In this document: positions 1 through 8,813 of the stretch, one piece after another
How the letters are laid out: the number at the start of each line of letters is the position of its first letter
How positions within the stretch are numbered: position 1 is the first letter of the stretch
Source: DATFDN01 sp963756545
GTDB lineage: Bacteria > Pseudomonadota > Alphaproteobacteria > Acetobacterales > Acetobacteraceae
Length of the DNA stretch: 64,000 nucleotides
Assembly (NCBI GenBank): GCA_963756545.1
Contig: CAVWNY010000001.1
Location: 310,001 to 374,000 of the forward strand
Direction: 5' to 3'
Position numbers and translations under genes: made by a program
The notes under the pieces: model-generated
The model's input: only the letters and a program-made list of their open reading frames with translations
What the model was told of the DNA's origin: nothing
The model's database searches: none

Positions 1-57
1 CCGCCGCAAGCGGCGCTGGTGCCGCTCGCGCACGAGCCGCCGGGCGAACTGGTGTGA
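1..57 (+). CDS. 3' end of an unidentified gene (partial)
   Basis: An open frame from base 1 runs 18 codons to a TGA at 55-57. It encodes a proline- and alanine-rich tail ending in PPGELV. Codon use (G/C at third positions) resembles the neighbours, and the strong inverted repeat that follows suits a gene end. Too little is present to assign a family, and it may be chance open frame in GC-rich DNA. Confidence 0.4.
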   Translation, partial: PPQAALVPLAHEPPGELV

Positions 58-78
58 TACCGGCGGCCCTTCGGACGA

Positions 79-152
79 CCCCCTCCCGCAAGGGGAGGGG
101 AGGAGTAAGGAAGCGCCGCGCCTTCTACTCCCCCTCCCCTTGCGGGAGGGGG
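79..152. repeat. Long inverted repeat / hairpin
   Basis: The arms at 79-100 and 131-152 are perfect 22-base reverse complements built on the core CTCCCGCAAGGGGAGG. Weaker pairing continues inward. It sits between the 3' end of an upstream gene and the NDH-2 gene, with no T-run, so it is either a non-canonical terminator or a member of a dispersed intergenic repeat. A related CTCCCGC..GCGGGAG palindrome lies at 38230-38312. Bases 153-303 up to the NDH-2 gene show no other feature. Confidence 0.7.
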
Positions 153-303
153 CCGGGGGAGGGGTCGAGCGCGGTATGTCGGACATGACTTCCAGCGTGA
201 GCCGGCGCGGTCCCGCGTTCTTGCTGGGGATCCCTGGGCGATGTCTTGAAGCTGCAGGAGGGCCGCCTTTGTCTGAGCCGGGTCACTGCCTGGAAGGTCC
301 GAG

Positions 304-1602
304 ATGCGCCGCACTTCGCGTTTGCCGCAAGCCCGCCGAGACCCGGGGTTGCCCGTCGTCGCCATTATCGGCTCCGGCTTCGGCGGGCTGGCCTGCGCGC
401 GGGGGCTGCGCCATGCCCCGGCCCATGTGGTCGTCGTGGACGAGCGCAACTTCCACCTGTTTCAGCCGCTGCTCTATCAAGTCGCGACCGCCGCGCTCTC
501 GCCGTCCGACATCGCCATGCCAGTACGGGAAATCCTCCGCCGCCAGGAGAATGCCAGGGTCGTGCTGGGCCGGGTCCAGGCGATCGACCGGACGGCGCGC
601 ACCATCCATTTGAGCGCGGACGAGCGCCCCATCCGCTACGACTATCTGGTCGTCGCCACGGGTGCGACGCATTCCTATTTCGGCCACGACGAGTGGCAGC
701 CCTTCGCGCCCGGCCTGAAGACGATCGAGGATGCGCTGCTGATCCGCCACCGCGTCCTCGTCGCGTTCGAGAAGGCCGAGCTGACCGAGGATCCCGACGA
801 GCGCCGGCGCCTGCTGACGTTCGTCGTGGTCGGCGGCGGCCCCACCGGCGTCGAGATGGCTGGCGCAATCGCCGATCTGGCGAGGGACGAGCTTTCGAGG
901 GATTTCCGCACCTATGATGCGGGCCACGCGCGCGTCGTGCTGATCGAGGCCGGACCGGTGCTGCTGCCGGCGTTCCCGCATTCGCTCTCGGAGACGGCGA
1001 AACGATCCCTGGGCCAGCTCGGCGTCGAGGTGATGACCGGCACCAAGGTCGAACGGTGCGAGCCGGACGGGGTGATCGCCGACGGCCGGAAACTGGAGGC
1101 ACACACCCTGATATGGGCGGCCGGCGTCGCCGCCTCCGGCGCGGCGAACTGGCTCGGCGTCGAGGCCGATCGCCACGGCCGGGTGCGCGTCGGTCCCGAT
1201 CTGTCCTTGCCCGACGATCCCGCGATTTTCGTGATCGGCGATACGGCCCTGGTGATTAGCCCGGACGGCAAGCCGGTTCCCGGCATCGCGCCGGCCGCCA
1301 AGCAGGAGGGGGACTACGTAGCCCGTCTGCTGACCCGCCGGTTTGGCCGGAAGCCGCCGCCGGCCGCCTTTCGCTACCATCATGACGGCGATCTGGCGAC
1401 CATTGGGCACAAATCGGCGGTGGTTAATTTCGGATGGCTGCGGCTGAGCGGCCTTCCCGCATGGCTGCTGTGGGGCGCGGCCCACATTTTTTTCCTGGTC
1501 GGCTTCCGCAATCGGATCATCGTGACGTTGGGCTGGCTGTGGGCCTATTTCACGGCGCAGCGGGGGGCGCGGTTGATCACCGGGACGGGGCGGGAGCTTT
1601 GA
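304..1602 (+). CDS. ndh: Type II NADH dehydrogenase (NDH-2), NAD(P)/FAD-dependent oxidoreductase
   Basis: A 432-residue flavoprotein expected to oxidise NADH and reduce quinone at the inner membrane without pumping protons. Two dinucleotide-binding folds are visible: IIGSGFGGLACARG near residue 20 (FAD) and VVVGGGPTGVEMAGA near residue 177 (NADH). A late FVIGDTA motif closes the FAD site. The C-terminus (about 375-425) is rich in Trp, Leu and Phe (LPAWLLWGAAHIFFLVGF), matching the amphipathic membrane foot of bacterial NDH-2. Length is typical. It is monocistronic and convergent with the pentose-phosphate operon. A more general pyridine nucleotide-disulfide oxidoreductase is possible, but the C-terminal anchor favours NDH-2. 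Confidence 0.88.
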   Translation: MRRTSRLPQARRDPGLPVVAIIGSGFGGLACARGLRHAPAHVVVVDERNFHLFQPLLYQVATAALSPSDIAMPVREILRRQENARVVLGRVQAIDRTARTIHLSADERPIRYDYLVVATGATHSYFGHDEWQPFAPGLKTIEDALLIRHRVLVAFEKAELTEDPDERRRLLTFVVVGGGPTGVEMAGAIADLARDELSRDFRTYDAGHARVVLIEAGPVLLPAFPHSLSETAKRSLGQLGVEVMTGTKVERCEPDGVIADGRKLEAHTLIWAAGVAASGAANWLGVEADRHGRVRVGPDLSLPDDPAIFVIGDTALVISPDGKPVPGIAPAAKQEGDYVARLLTRRFGRKPPPAAFRYHHDGDLATIGHKSAVVNFGWLRLSGLPAWLLWGAAHIFFLVGFRNRIIVTLGWLWAYFTAQRGARLITGTGREL

Positions 1603-1615
1603 CGGAGCTTGGCGC

Positions 1616-2350
1616 CTAACTTTCCCAGCGCCCCGCCGCCGCCCGATCGGCGAACCAGAACACGCCCCCGACCGGCCGCAAGCGGCCCGCCGGCACCGTC
1701 CGATCGCCGGAGAGAATGCGGTCGAGGATGGCGCGCTTGCCCTCGCCTTGCAGCAGGAAGATCACCACGCGGCTACTCTCGAGCGCCGGGTAGGTGAGCG
1801 TGATCCGCGTCTCCGGCCGGCCGTGCGCCGCGACGCCCACCCAGCGTTCGCGCTCGGCAAGCACCGGCTCGTCCGGCAGCAGCGACGCGGTGTGGCCGTC
1901 ATCGCCGACGCCGAGGAAGCACACGTCGAATAGCGGCCGGGCCGGGGTCGGGGCGTGCCTCCCGCGCAGCGCACGCAACGTGCGCTCGTACTCCGCCGCC
2001 GCTTCGTCGGGCGTCACCCCGACGGTTGGAATCCGATGCACGTTCTCCGCCGGCACGGGCGCGCGCGAGAACATCGCCTCGGTGGCCATGCGGGCATTGC
2101 TCGCGGGATCGTCGGGGGGCACGAAGCGCTCGTCGCCGAAAGCGAACTGCGTGCGGTCCCAGGGGAATCGTTCGAGCAAGGGCGGCGTGGCAAGCACCTT
2201 GTAGAGGTGCCTCGGCGTCGAGCCGCCGGACAGGCATACGGTGAACGTCCCGGCTTCCGCCTCCGCCCACTCGCACAGGAAGTCCGCCCCGCCCTGGGCG
2301 AGCGCCGCGGCGTCCTCGAAGACGCGCAGCCGGCCGAAGGCCGGGATCAT
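1616..2350 (-). CDS. pgl: 6-phosphogluconolactonase
   Basis: A 244-residue protein of the glucosamine/6-phosphogluconolactonase isomerase fold. It hydrolyses 6-phosphogluconolactone, the product of the Zwf encoded two genes upstream. Family motifs seen are CLSGGSTPRHLYKVL (phosphate-binding loop, about residue 42), FGDERFVPPDDPASN and FLGVGDDGHTASLLP. The ATG at 2350 was chosen because it forms a 4-base ATGA overlap with the upstream HAD gene and begins just before the family's first conserved segment. It is the last gene of the operon and ends 13 bases from convergent ndh. Confidence 0.95.
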   Translation of the reverse strand: MIPAFGRLRVFEDAAALAQGGADFLCEWAEAEAGTFTVCLSGGSTPRHLYKVLATPPLLERFPWDRTQFAFGDERFVPPDDPASNARMATEAMFSRAPVPAENVHRIPTVGVTPDEAAAEYERTLRALRGRHAPTPARPLFDVCFLGVGDDGHTASLLPDEPVLAERERWVGVAAHGRPETRITLTYPALESSRVVIFLLQGEGKRAILDRILSGDRTVPAGRLRPVGGVFWFADRAAAGRWES

Positions 2351-3171
2351 GGCGCGTCTCGCCGCAGGATGAACTGCCGCACCGCCTGGGCGAATCCTTC
2401 GCGCTCGTTGCTGTCGGTCACGACGCTTGCCTGCGCCTTCACCTCGTCGCTGGCATTGCCCATCGCGATGGACAAGCCGCTCTTGCGGAACATCAACACA
2501 TCGTTGGGCATGTCGCCCATGGTGGCGATCTGCTCGGGCGGGATGTTCAGATGCTTGGACAAGGTCGTCACGACCACGCCCTTGTTGGCCTGCGGATGCG
2601 TCACGTCGAGATAGTAGGGCTGCGAGCGCGCGGCGCTCGCCTTGTCGCCGAGGACCTTTTGCGCCGCCTTCTCGCACGCGGCGACAAGTTCCAGATCGTC
2701 CGAGATGCCGACGATCTTCACCGCGTGCGCCAGATGAGCGTCGGTGAATTCCGGCACCACCTTGGCGTCGAACTTCACCGTCCACGTCTCGCGCGCGACG
2801 TGCGGGGCGTCCTTGTCGCGGATCAGCCACTCGGTTTCGGTGTACACCCAGGCGTCGAGCCCTTGATCCAGGATCAGCTTCACCGTCTGCTTGGCCGCCG
2901 CCGGGTCGAGCGTATGGCTCTCGATCACGGACAGGTCGGGATTGACGAACACCCCACCGTTGAAGCCGGCGATGGGGCCGGTCAGCGCGAGGGGTTCGAT
3001 GAGCATGCTCATGCCGCGCGGCGGCCGCCCGCTGGTGATGGCGAAGGCGATGCCGGCGTCGCGCAACTCCTGGACCGCCGCCTTCGCCGCTTCGGTCAGC
3101 ACCTTGTCCTGGGTGACCAGCGCGCCGTCCACGTCCGCCAGGAACAGACGAATGTCATGCGGGGCCGTCAT
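2347..3171 (-). CDS. Cof-type HAD-superfamily phosphatase
   Basis: A 274-residue haloacid dehalogenase hydrolase of the Cof/YbiV subfamily, which usually dephosphorylates sugar phosphates. Motif I is DVDGALV (nucleophile Asp13, acid/base Asp15), motif II is ITSGRP, and motif IV is MGDMPNDVLMF followed by IAMGNA. The C2-type cap sits between motifs II and III. It overlaps pgl and zwf by 4 bases on each side, so it is translationally coupled inside the oxidative pentose-phosphate operon. A housekeeping role on a sugar phosphate of this pathway is inferred from that; the substrate cannot be read from sequence. Confidence 0.9.
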   Translation of the reverse strand: MTAPHDIRLFLADVDGALVTQDKVLTEAAKAAVQELRDAGIAFAITSGRPPRGMSMLIEPLALTGPIAGFNGGVFVNPDLSVIESHTLDPAAAKQTVKLILDQGLDAWVYTETEWLIRDKDAPHVARETWTVKFDAKVVPEFTDAHLAHAVKIVGISDDLELVAACEKAAQKVLGDKASAARSQPYYLDVTHPQANKGVVVTTLSKHLNIPPEQIATMGDMPNDVLMFRKSGLSIAMGNASDEVKAQASVVTDSNEREGFAQAVRQFILRRDAP

Positions 3172-4769
3172 TGCTTTCGCTCCGAGGCAGGAACAACCGG
3201 CCGCCAGGCCCGGTCGCCATCATGCGCCAGCAGTTCATCGGCCGCCTTCGGGCCGTCGCTGCCGGAATCGTAGTCGGGAAAGTCCGCCCGTTCCGCCGCC
3301 CAGGCGTCAAGCACGGGTTGGACCACACGCCAGGCTTGCTCCACCATGTCGGCGCGCATGAACAGGGTCGGGTCGCCAATCATCACGTCGTAGAGCAGCG
3401 TCTCGTATCCGACATTCGGTTCCTTGGGGAACCAGTCGTTATAGTGGAAGTCCATCCGCACGGCGGCGAGTTCCACCACCGGTCCGGGGCGCTTGACTTC
3501 GAACTGCAGCGAGATCCCCTCGTCGGGCGCGATGTGCAGCACGAGCCAGTTGGGCGCCAGGGCATCAACGGGCGTGTCCTGGAACGGCGCCTGCGGCGCC
3601 TGCTTGAAGCGGATCGCGATCTCGGTCAGCCGGTGCGACATGTGCTTGCCGGTGCGGATGTAGAAGGGAACGCCGGCCCAGCGCCAATTGTCGATCTCAA
3701 GCTGCATCGCGACATAGGTCTCGATGTTGGAATCCGCCGCGACATCGGGCTCCTTCCGATAGGCGTTGGCCGGCTGGCCCAGCACCGTCCCGGCGCCATA
3801 CTGGCCGCGCACCGCCCGCGCCGGCGTGACCGAGGGCATCGCGGCGAACACCTCGGCCTTCTTCGTGCGGATCGAGGCGGCGTCGAACCCCGCGGGCGGT
3901 TCCATCGCCACCATCGAGAGCAGCGTGAACACATGGTTCGGCACCATGTCGCGCAGCGCCCCCGTCACCTCGTAGAACTTGCCCCGCCGCTCCACGCCCA
4001 CCGTCTCGGCGACCGTGATCTGCACGTGGTCGATACGGTCGCGGTTCCAGATCGGCTCGAACAGGCCGTTGGCGAAGCGGAGAGCCATGATGTTCTGCAC
4101 CGTCTCCTTGCCGAGGAAATGGTCGATGCGGAAGATCTGGTCCTCGTGCAGCGTCCGCAGAATGCAGGCATTCAGGTGCCGCGCGGACTCCAGGCTGTGC
4201 CCGAACGGCTTCTCGACCACCACGCGGCGCCAGAATCGTGGCTTGCCGTCGCCTTGCGCTTCTTCCGTCAGCTTCGCCTCGCCAAGCCGGTCCACCACGG
4301 TGCCGAAGAACCGGTCGGCGACGGCGAGATAGAAGAGCGCGTTGCCCTGCGTGTTGTGGGTCTTGCCCGCTTCGTCCAGGGCGCCGCGAATCGTCTCGTA
4401 CACCGCGGGTTTGGTCAGATCGCCCTGAACGTAGGACATCTTCTCGGCGAGGCGCCCCCAAGCCGCCTCGTCGATGCGGTCGATGTCGAATTCCGCCGAG
4501 GCGTCGCCGATGAAGCTTTCCAGCATCTGATGCAGGTGATCGCACCAGCTCTGCGCGGTGCCCGGCGCGAGGTCCACGCCGATCAGCGCGAAGTTCTCGG
4601 GAAGCACGCCGGTGCGCGAGAGATTGTAGAGCGCCGGCACGACCAGGCGCTTGGTCAGGTCGCCGCCCGCGCCGAACAGCACCATCGCGCACGGATCGGC
4701 GGGCTTCGGCTGGCGGCGTGGCGGCGCTTTGACGATCCGCGCGGTCGGGCGGGGCTGTTGGTCGGCCAT
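3168..4769 (-). CDS. zwf: Glucose-6-phosphate 1-dehydrogenase
   Basis: A 533-residue enzyme oxidising glucose-6-phosphate to 6-phosphogluconolactone with NAD(P)+. The nucleotide-binding motif LFGAGGDLTKR starts at residue 31, and the substrate and catalytic motif RIDHFLGKETVQN is intact. Other family blocks are EKPFGHSLESA and YIRTGKHM. A 25-residue basic, proline-rich N-terminal extension precedes the fold, which makes it slightly longer than the usual 480-510. It overlaps the HAD gene by 4 bases and follows tal-pgi by 29 bases. It channels the isomerase substrate into the oxidative branch. Confidence 0.97.
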   Translation of the reverse strand: MADQQPRPTARIVKAPPRRQPKPADPCAMVLFGAGGDLTKRLVVPALYNLSRTGVLPENFALIGVDLAPGTAQSWCDHLHQMLESFIGDASAEFDIDRIDEAAWGRLAEKMSYVQGDLTKPAVYETIRGALDEAGKTHNTQGNALFYLAVADRFFGTVVDRLGEAKLTEEAQGDGKPRFWRRVVVEKPFGHSLESARHLNACILRTLHEDQIFRIDHFLGKETVQNIMALRFANGLFEPIWNRDRIDHVQITVAETVGVERRGKFYEVTGALRDMVPNHVFTLLSMVAMEPPAGFDAASIRTKKAEVFAAMPSVTPARAVRGQYGAGTVLGQPANAYRKEPDVAADSNIETYVAMQLEIDNWRWAGVPFYIRTGKHMSHRLTEIAIRFKQAPQAPFQDTPVDALAPNWLVLHIAPDEGISLQFEVKRPGPVVELAAVRMDFHYNDWFPKEPNVGYETLLYDVMIGDPTLFMRADMVEQAWRVVQPVLDAWAAERADFPDYDSGSDGPKAADELLAHDGDRAWRPVVPASERKQ

Positions 4770-4798
4770 GATGCACCTCCGGGTCCGGTGAGCCGCGC

Positions 4799-7618
4799 CT
4801 ATCGGAGCGCCGCATCCAACGCGCGCGCCAGTTCCGCCAGCCCCGCGTCCACGTCCTTCATGTGAACGCGCAGCGCCCGCCGTCCACGTTCGCCCAGCAC
4901 CTCCAGATCCCCGCGCGCCTGCGCCGCCTTCACCACGCCGAAGCTGTACGAGTGTCCGGGCACGTCGAGGTCGGCCGGGTCGTCGCAGGTGAGCTGGAGG
5001 AACACGCCCGAATTCGGGCCGCCCTTGTAGGTCTGCCCCGTGGAGTGCTGGAAGCGCGGCCCGAAGCCGACGCAGGTAGCGGCGCGCGTCCTGTCGCGGA
5101 TGCGGGTTCGCATCGCGGTCAGCGCCTGCGTGTGCGCCTCGTCGCGCTGGATATAGGCCAGCAGCGCCACATAGTCGCCCGCGCGAACGCGGCCGAGATG
5201 GGCCCTCAGGTAGCCGTCCAGCGTGTCGTGCCGGCCAAGTTCGCCCGCATTGCCGGGATCGGCGTAAAGCCCGAGGCCGCTGCTTTGAAACAGCGGCTCC
5301 TGCCGGGGAAGCGTGCCGGTCTTTTCGTACTCGTCGGTGAGCGCGCGCGCCTTCTCCTTGCTCGCCTCGACGTCGGGCTGGTCGAACGGGTTGATTCCGA
5401 GGACCGCGCCGGCGACGGCGGTGGCCATCTCCCAGCGGAAGAACTCCTGGCCGATGTGCCAGGCGTCCCGCACGGTGATCCGCGCCACCGGATGGCCGGC
5501 CCGCTCCAGCGCGTCCATCGCCGCGCGCTGCGCCGGATCGGCTTCGCCCTCCAACTCCAGATAGGCGAAGAACCGGTCGGCACCATAATGGTCAGGCGGC
5601 GCGAGCGGCTCGGCCGCGACAGGCACCAGCCCGCGCCCATGCTTGCCCGTGCTCTCCGCCAGAAGCTGCTCCAGCCAGGCGCCGAGATCGGCGATGCGTG
5701 GCGAGGCGATGATCGTCACCTTGTCGCGGCGGAACCGCGTCGCCGCGATCCCCATCGCGACGCCGAGCTGCACGCCGGGATTTTCCTCAGGCGGCACGTC
5801 CGGCCCGCACGCCCGGGCCATCTGTCGCGCCGTGTCCAGCAGGCGCTTGCAGTCGAGGCCGATGGCGGCGGCCGGCACCAGCCCGAATTTCGACAGCACC
5901 GAATAGCGCCCCCCGATCGAGGGGACGCCGTGGAAGACGTGCGCGAAGTTCAGTTGCCTCGCCTGCCGCTCGAGCGACGAGCCGGGATCGGTCACGGCGA
6001 CGAAGTGCCGCCCCGCCTTTTCGCCAACGGCGGCGCGAACCCGATCGTGGAAATACGCGAGGAAGATGTTGGGTTCGAGCGTGCTGCCCGATTTCGACGA
6101 GACGATGAACAGTGTCTTGCCGAGGTCGATCGCCCGCTCGATGGCGGCGATCTGCGCAGGATCGGTGCTGTCCAGCACATGCAGGCGCGGCATAACGGGG
6201 CGGAAGGTCTCTCCCAAGACCTCCGGCCCCAGGCTCGATCCGCCCATGCCGAGCAGCACGACATCGGTGAATCCGCCTTGCTTCACGGCGTCGGCGAACC
6301 CGCGCAGCCGGTCGATGTCGGCCAGCTCCTGCTCGATGACGCGGAGCCAGCCGAGCCACTTCCCTTCGTCGGTGCCGTCCCACAGCGACGCGTCGCCGGC
6401 CCAGAGCCGCCGGATGCGCCCCTCCTTGCGCCACGCCTCCATCTCGGCGTCGTACGCCGCCTTCATCTCCGGCGTGCCCGGCGCGATCGTCATCGTGGCG
6501 TGATCGCCCTCGAACAACGTGCGGCGCCGACGGGCGACGGCGCCCAGCAGCTTGTCGAACGCGTCGGCGAATTGCTGGACGCCATCCTCGACCAACTCCC
6601 GCGTGATCTCGTCAAGCGAGATGCCCTGCCGCTCCAGGTCGGCGAGGGTGGCGCGGGCGCCATCGAGATCCTGCTCGATGGTGTCGGACTTCACCACGCC
6701 GTGGTCGCGGAAGGCGTCCATTGTCGCGGGCGGGATGGTGTTCACCGTATCGCGGCCGATCAGCGCCTCGACATACATCGTGTCCTTGTAGGTCGGGTTC
6801 TTGGTGCTGGTGGAGGCCCAGAGCAGGCGCTGCGTGCGCGCGCCCGCCGAGGCCAGCGCCTGCCAGCGCGGGCCGGAGAACAGCGCCTTGTAACGGTCGT
6901 ACGCCATCTTCGCGTTGGCGATCGCGACCTTGCCGCGCAGCCGATCCGCCGCCGGCTTGTCGTCGAGCCGATCGAGCCGCTTGTCCACCGCCGCGTCGAT
7001 GCGGCTGACGAAGAAGCTGGCAACGCTGGCGCTTCGGGAGACGTCGCCGCCGGCGCGCGCCAGATCCTCCAACCCCGCGATGTAGGCTTCGACCACCTGC
7101 TCGTAAACGCCGACCGAGAACAGCAGGGTGATGTTGATGTTCAGCCCGCGCGCGATGAGCTGGCGGATCGCCGGAATCCCGGCCGGCGTCGCCGGCACCT
7201 TCACCATCAGGTTGCGCCGACCCACCGCCGCCCACAGGCGCGTCGCCTCCTCCATGGTCGCCCCGGTGTCGTTGGCCAGATAGGGCGAGCATTCCAGGCT
7301 GATGTAGCCGTCGCGGCCCTCTGTTTGCTCATAGACTGGGGCCAGCACGTCGGCGGCGGCGCGGATGTCGGCGACCGCCAGGTACTCGAAGATCGCCGAG
7401 ATGCCGTGATCGGATTCACCCTGGAACTGCCGCAGCGCGTCCACGTATTCGTCGGACTCGCCGATCGCCTTCTCGAAGATCGACGGGTTGGAGGTGACGC
7501 CCTTCAGCCCGTCGCGCTCGACCAAGGTGTGCAGCTCGCCCGTGGCGATCAGGCTGCGCTTCAGATAGTCGAGCCACGGCGCCTGGCCGCACCGCTCGAG
7601 CTGCCGCAACGTGTTCAT
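4799..7618 (-). CDS. tal-pgi: Bifunctional transaldolase / glucose-6-phosphate isomerase
   Basis: A 939-residue fusion. Residues about 1-365 are a transaldolase: GVTSNPSIF near 41, and the Schiff-base lysine Lys140 in NLMVKVPATPAG. Residues about 380-939 are a phosphoglucose isomerase with LLGMGGSSLGPEV and the sugar-phosphate loop SKSGSTLEPN. Tal recycles seven- and three-carbon sugars, and Pgi converts fructose-6-P to glucose-6-P, the substrate of Zwf encoded next. The fusion is known from acetic acid bacteria and relatives and keeps both activities in one chain. It is the first gene of the operon; the ATG at 7618 gives full-length Tal. Confidence 0.96.
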   Translation of the reverse strand: MNTLRQLERCGQAPWLDYLKRSLIATGELHTLVERDGLKGVTSNPSIFEKAIGESDEYVDALRQFQGESDHGISAIFEYLAVADIRAAADVLAPVYEQTEGRDGYISLECSPYLANDTGATMEEATRLWAAVGRRNLMVKVPATPAGIPAIRQLIARGLNINITLLFSVGVYEQVVEAYIAGLEDLARAGGDVSRSASVASFFVSRIDAAVDKRLDRLDDKPAADRLRGKVAIANAKMAYDRYKALFSGPRWQALASAGARTQRLLWASTSTKNPTYKDTMYVEALIGRDTVNTIPPATMDAFRDHGVVKSDTIEQDLDGARATLADLERQGISLDEITRELVEDGVQQFADAFDKLLGAVARRRRTLFEGDHATMTIAPGTPEMKAAYDAEMEAWRKEGRIRRLWAGDASLWDGTDEGKWLGWLRVIEQELADIDRLRGFADAVKQGGFTDVVLLGMGGSSLGPEVLGETFRPVMPRLHVLDSTDPAQIAAIERAIDLGKTLFIVSSKSGSTLEPNIFLAYFHDRVRAAVGEKAGRHFVAVTDPGSSLERQARQLNFAHVFHGVPSIGGRYSVLSKFGLVPAAAIGLDCKRLLDTARQMARACGPDVPPEENPGVQLGVAMGIAATRFRRDKVTIIASPRIADLGAWLEQLLAESTGKHGRGLVPVAAEPLAPPDHYGADRFFAYLELEGEADPAQRAAMDALERAGHPVARITVRDAWHIGQEFFRWEMATAVAGAVLGINPFDQPDVEASKEKARALTDEYEKTGTLPRQEPLFQSSGLGLYADPGNAGELGRHDTLDGYLRAHLGRVRAGDYVALLAYIQRDEAHTQALTAMRTRIRDRTRAATCVGFGPRFQHSTGQTYKGGPNSGVFLQLTCDDPADLDVPGHSYSFGVVKAAQARGDLEVLGERGRRALRVHMKDVDAGLAELARALDAALR

Positions 7619-7714
7619 GCCGCCATCTCCCTCGCCTGGGTAGGCTCACCTGGGCGAGCCGTCGGCCTGAACGATGCCCTCCCCTGACGGGTTCGCGCAA
7701 ATATCGCTGGGCGG

Positions 7715-7909
7715 TCAGCGCATCCGCGCCGCCAGTTCGTCGCGCCAGCGAACCGAGGCCGCCACCTCGAACGCACGGCCCGTTCTCGTATCTATAACTT
7801 CGATTTCACAGTCCACGTCGATGTTCGTCAGCAGACGAACGCGCGACAACGCCTCCGCTTCCTCCGAGTAGATTGCAACCGGGCGTCCGTTGATACGAAG
7901 CTCGTACAT
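7715..7909 (-). CDS. Small hypothetical protein, 64 residues
   Basis: A short ORF with a plausible fold pattern (strand-helix-strand-helix) and no membrane segment or signal peptide. It starts MYELRINGRPVAIYS and ends in a basic tail. Composition is like its neighbours. It lies 96 bases upstream of tal-pgi on the same strand and is divergent from the acyltransferase gene 115 bases away. No family is recognised. The start has an AGGAGAATC stretch just upstream on the minus strand, a fair ribosome-binding site, which supports real translation. Confidence 0.6.
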   Translation of the reverse strand: MYELRINGRPVAIYSEEAEALSRVRLLTNIDVDCEIEVIDTRTGRAFEVAASVRWRDELAARMR

Positions 7910-8024
7910 GATTCTCCTTCCCCACTGCCGGCCTACCGCCGTTCGGAATTTGTTTGAGCCGCGGCTGATATTAGCCGATACCCTCCGCTATCTTGCTCAC
8001 TTACCCGCGAGGTCGTCAAGAACC

Positions 8025-8813
8025 ATGAGCGGCTTTCCCCTCCACCTGCGCGGGCGCCAAGCGGGCACGGTCCTCGGTGGAGTGCGGCACCTCTACGAAT
8101 TCGTTGTATTCTACGCCGCGTTCGCGGTGTTCGGCGTGAGCTGCCTCGGCTGGAGCCTGCCGGCCGCGGCGCTCTATCCGCTGCTGCCGCGCCGGATCGG
8201 CGCGCCGCTCGGGCAGTACGTGATCATGGCCGGGTTTCGCGGTTTCGTCGGGCTGATGCGGTTGACCGGGCTGTTTCGCTGCGACCTCGCCGCGCTGGAT
8301 GCGCTGCGCGGCGAGCCCGGGCTCGTCATCGCGCCCAACCATCCGTCGCTGCTCGACGCTGTTCTGGTGATCTCGCGCCTGCCTAGGGTGGTGTGCATCA
8401 TGAAGCCGGCGATCTGGGACAATCCGTTCCTCGGCGGCGGCGCGCGGCTCGCCTCCTATATCCGCAGCGACAAGCCGCTGGCGCTCGTCCGCCGCGCCGC
8501 AGCCGAATTGCGCGCCGGGCATCAGCTTCTGGTGTTTCCCGAGGGCACCCGCACGACGCGCCCGCCCGTAAACGCCTTCAAGGGCGGGTTCGCCCTGATC
8601 GCGCGTGGCGCCGGGGCGCCGATCCAGACAGTGTTCATCGAGACGAACTCGCCCTTTCTGGGCAAGGGATGGCGATTCTTCAGCATGCCGCGTTTTCCGC
8701 TGGTCTTTCGCGCGCGCCTTGGCCGGCGTTTCGATGCCGGCGAAAACGCCGCCGCCGTGATTGCCCGGCTCGAGGCGTATTTCCGTCAGGAGCTTGGCGA
8801 GGGGCGCGGGTGA
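8025..8813 (+). CDS. 1-acyl-sn-glycerol-3-phosphate acyltransferase-like (LPLAT) protein
   Basis: A 262-residue membrane-associated acyltransferase. The HX4D motif is in NHPSLLD (His106, Asp111), and the phosphate-binding FPEGTR is at 171-176. One hydrophobic segment lies at about 26-55. The ATG at 8025 is preferred because an upstream in-frame ATG at 7890 would overlap the divergent small gene and adds only unconserved sequence. Its stop overlaps the start of the next glycosyltransferase, so the two are probably co-translated. PlsC itself is one option; a lipid-modifying enzyme acting on a glycolipid or ornithine lipid is another, suggested by the partner gene. Confidence 0.85.
   Translation: MSGFPLHLRGRQAGTVLGGVRHLYEFVVFYAAFAVFGVSCLGWSLPAAALYPLLPRRIGAPLGQYVIMAGFRGFVGLMRLTGLFRCDLAALDALRGEPGLVIAPNHPSLLDAVLVISRLPRVVCIMKPAIWDNPFLGGGARLASYIRSDKPLALVRRAAAELRAGHQLLVFPEGTRTTRPPVNAFKGGFALIARGAGAPIQTVFIETNSPFLGKGWRFFSMPRFPLVFRARLGRRFDAGENAAAVIARLEAYFRQELGEGRG

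Noticed and set aside
4862..7687. A 941-codon open frame opposite tal-pgi
   Set aside because: It is an antisense shadow; the minus strand holds clear transaldolase and isomerase motifs.
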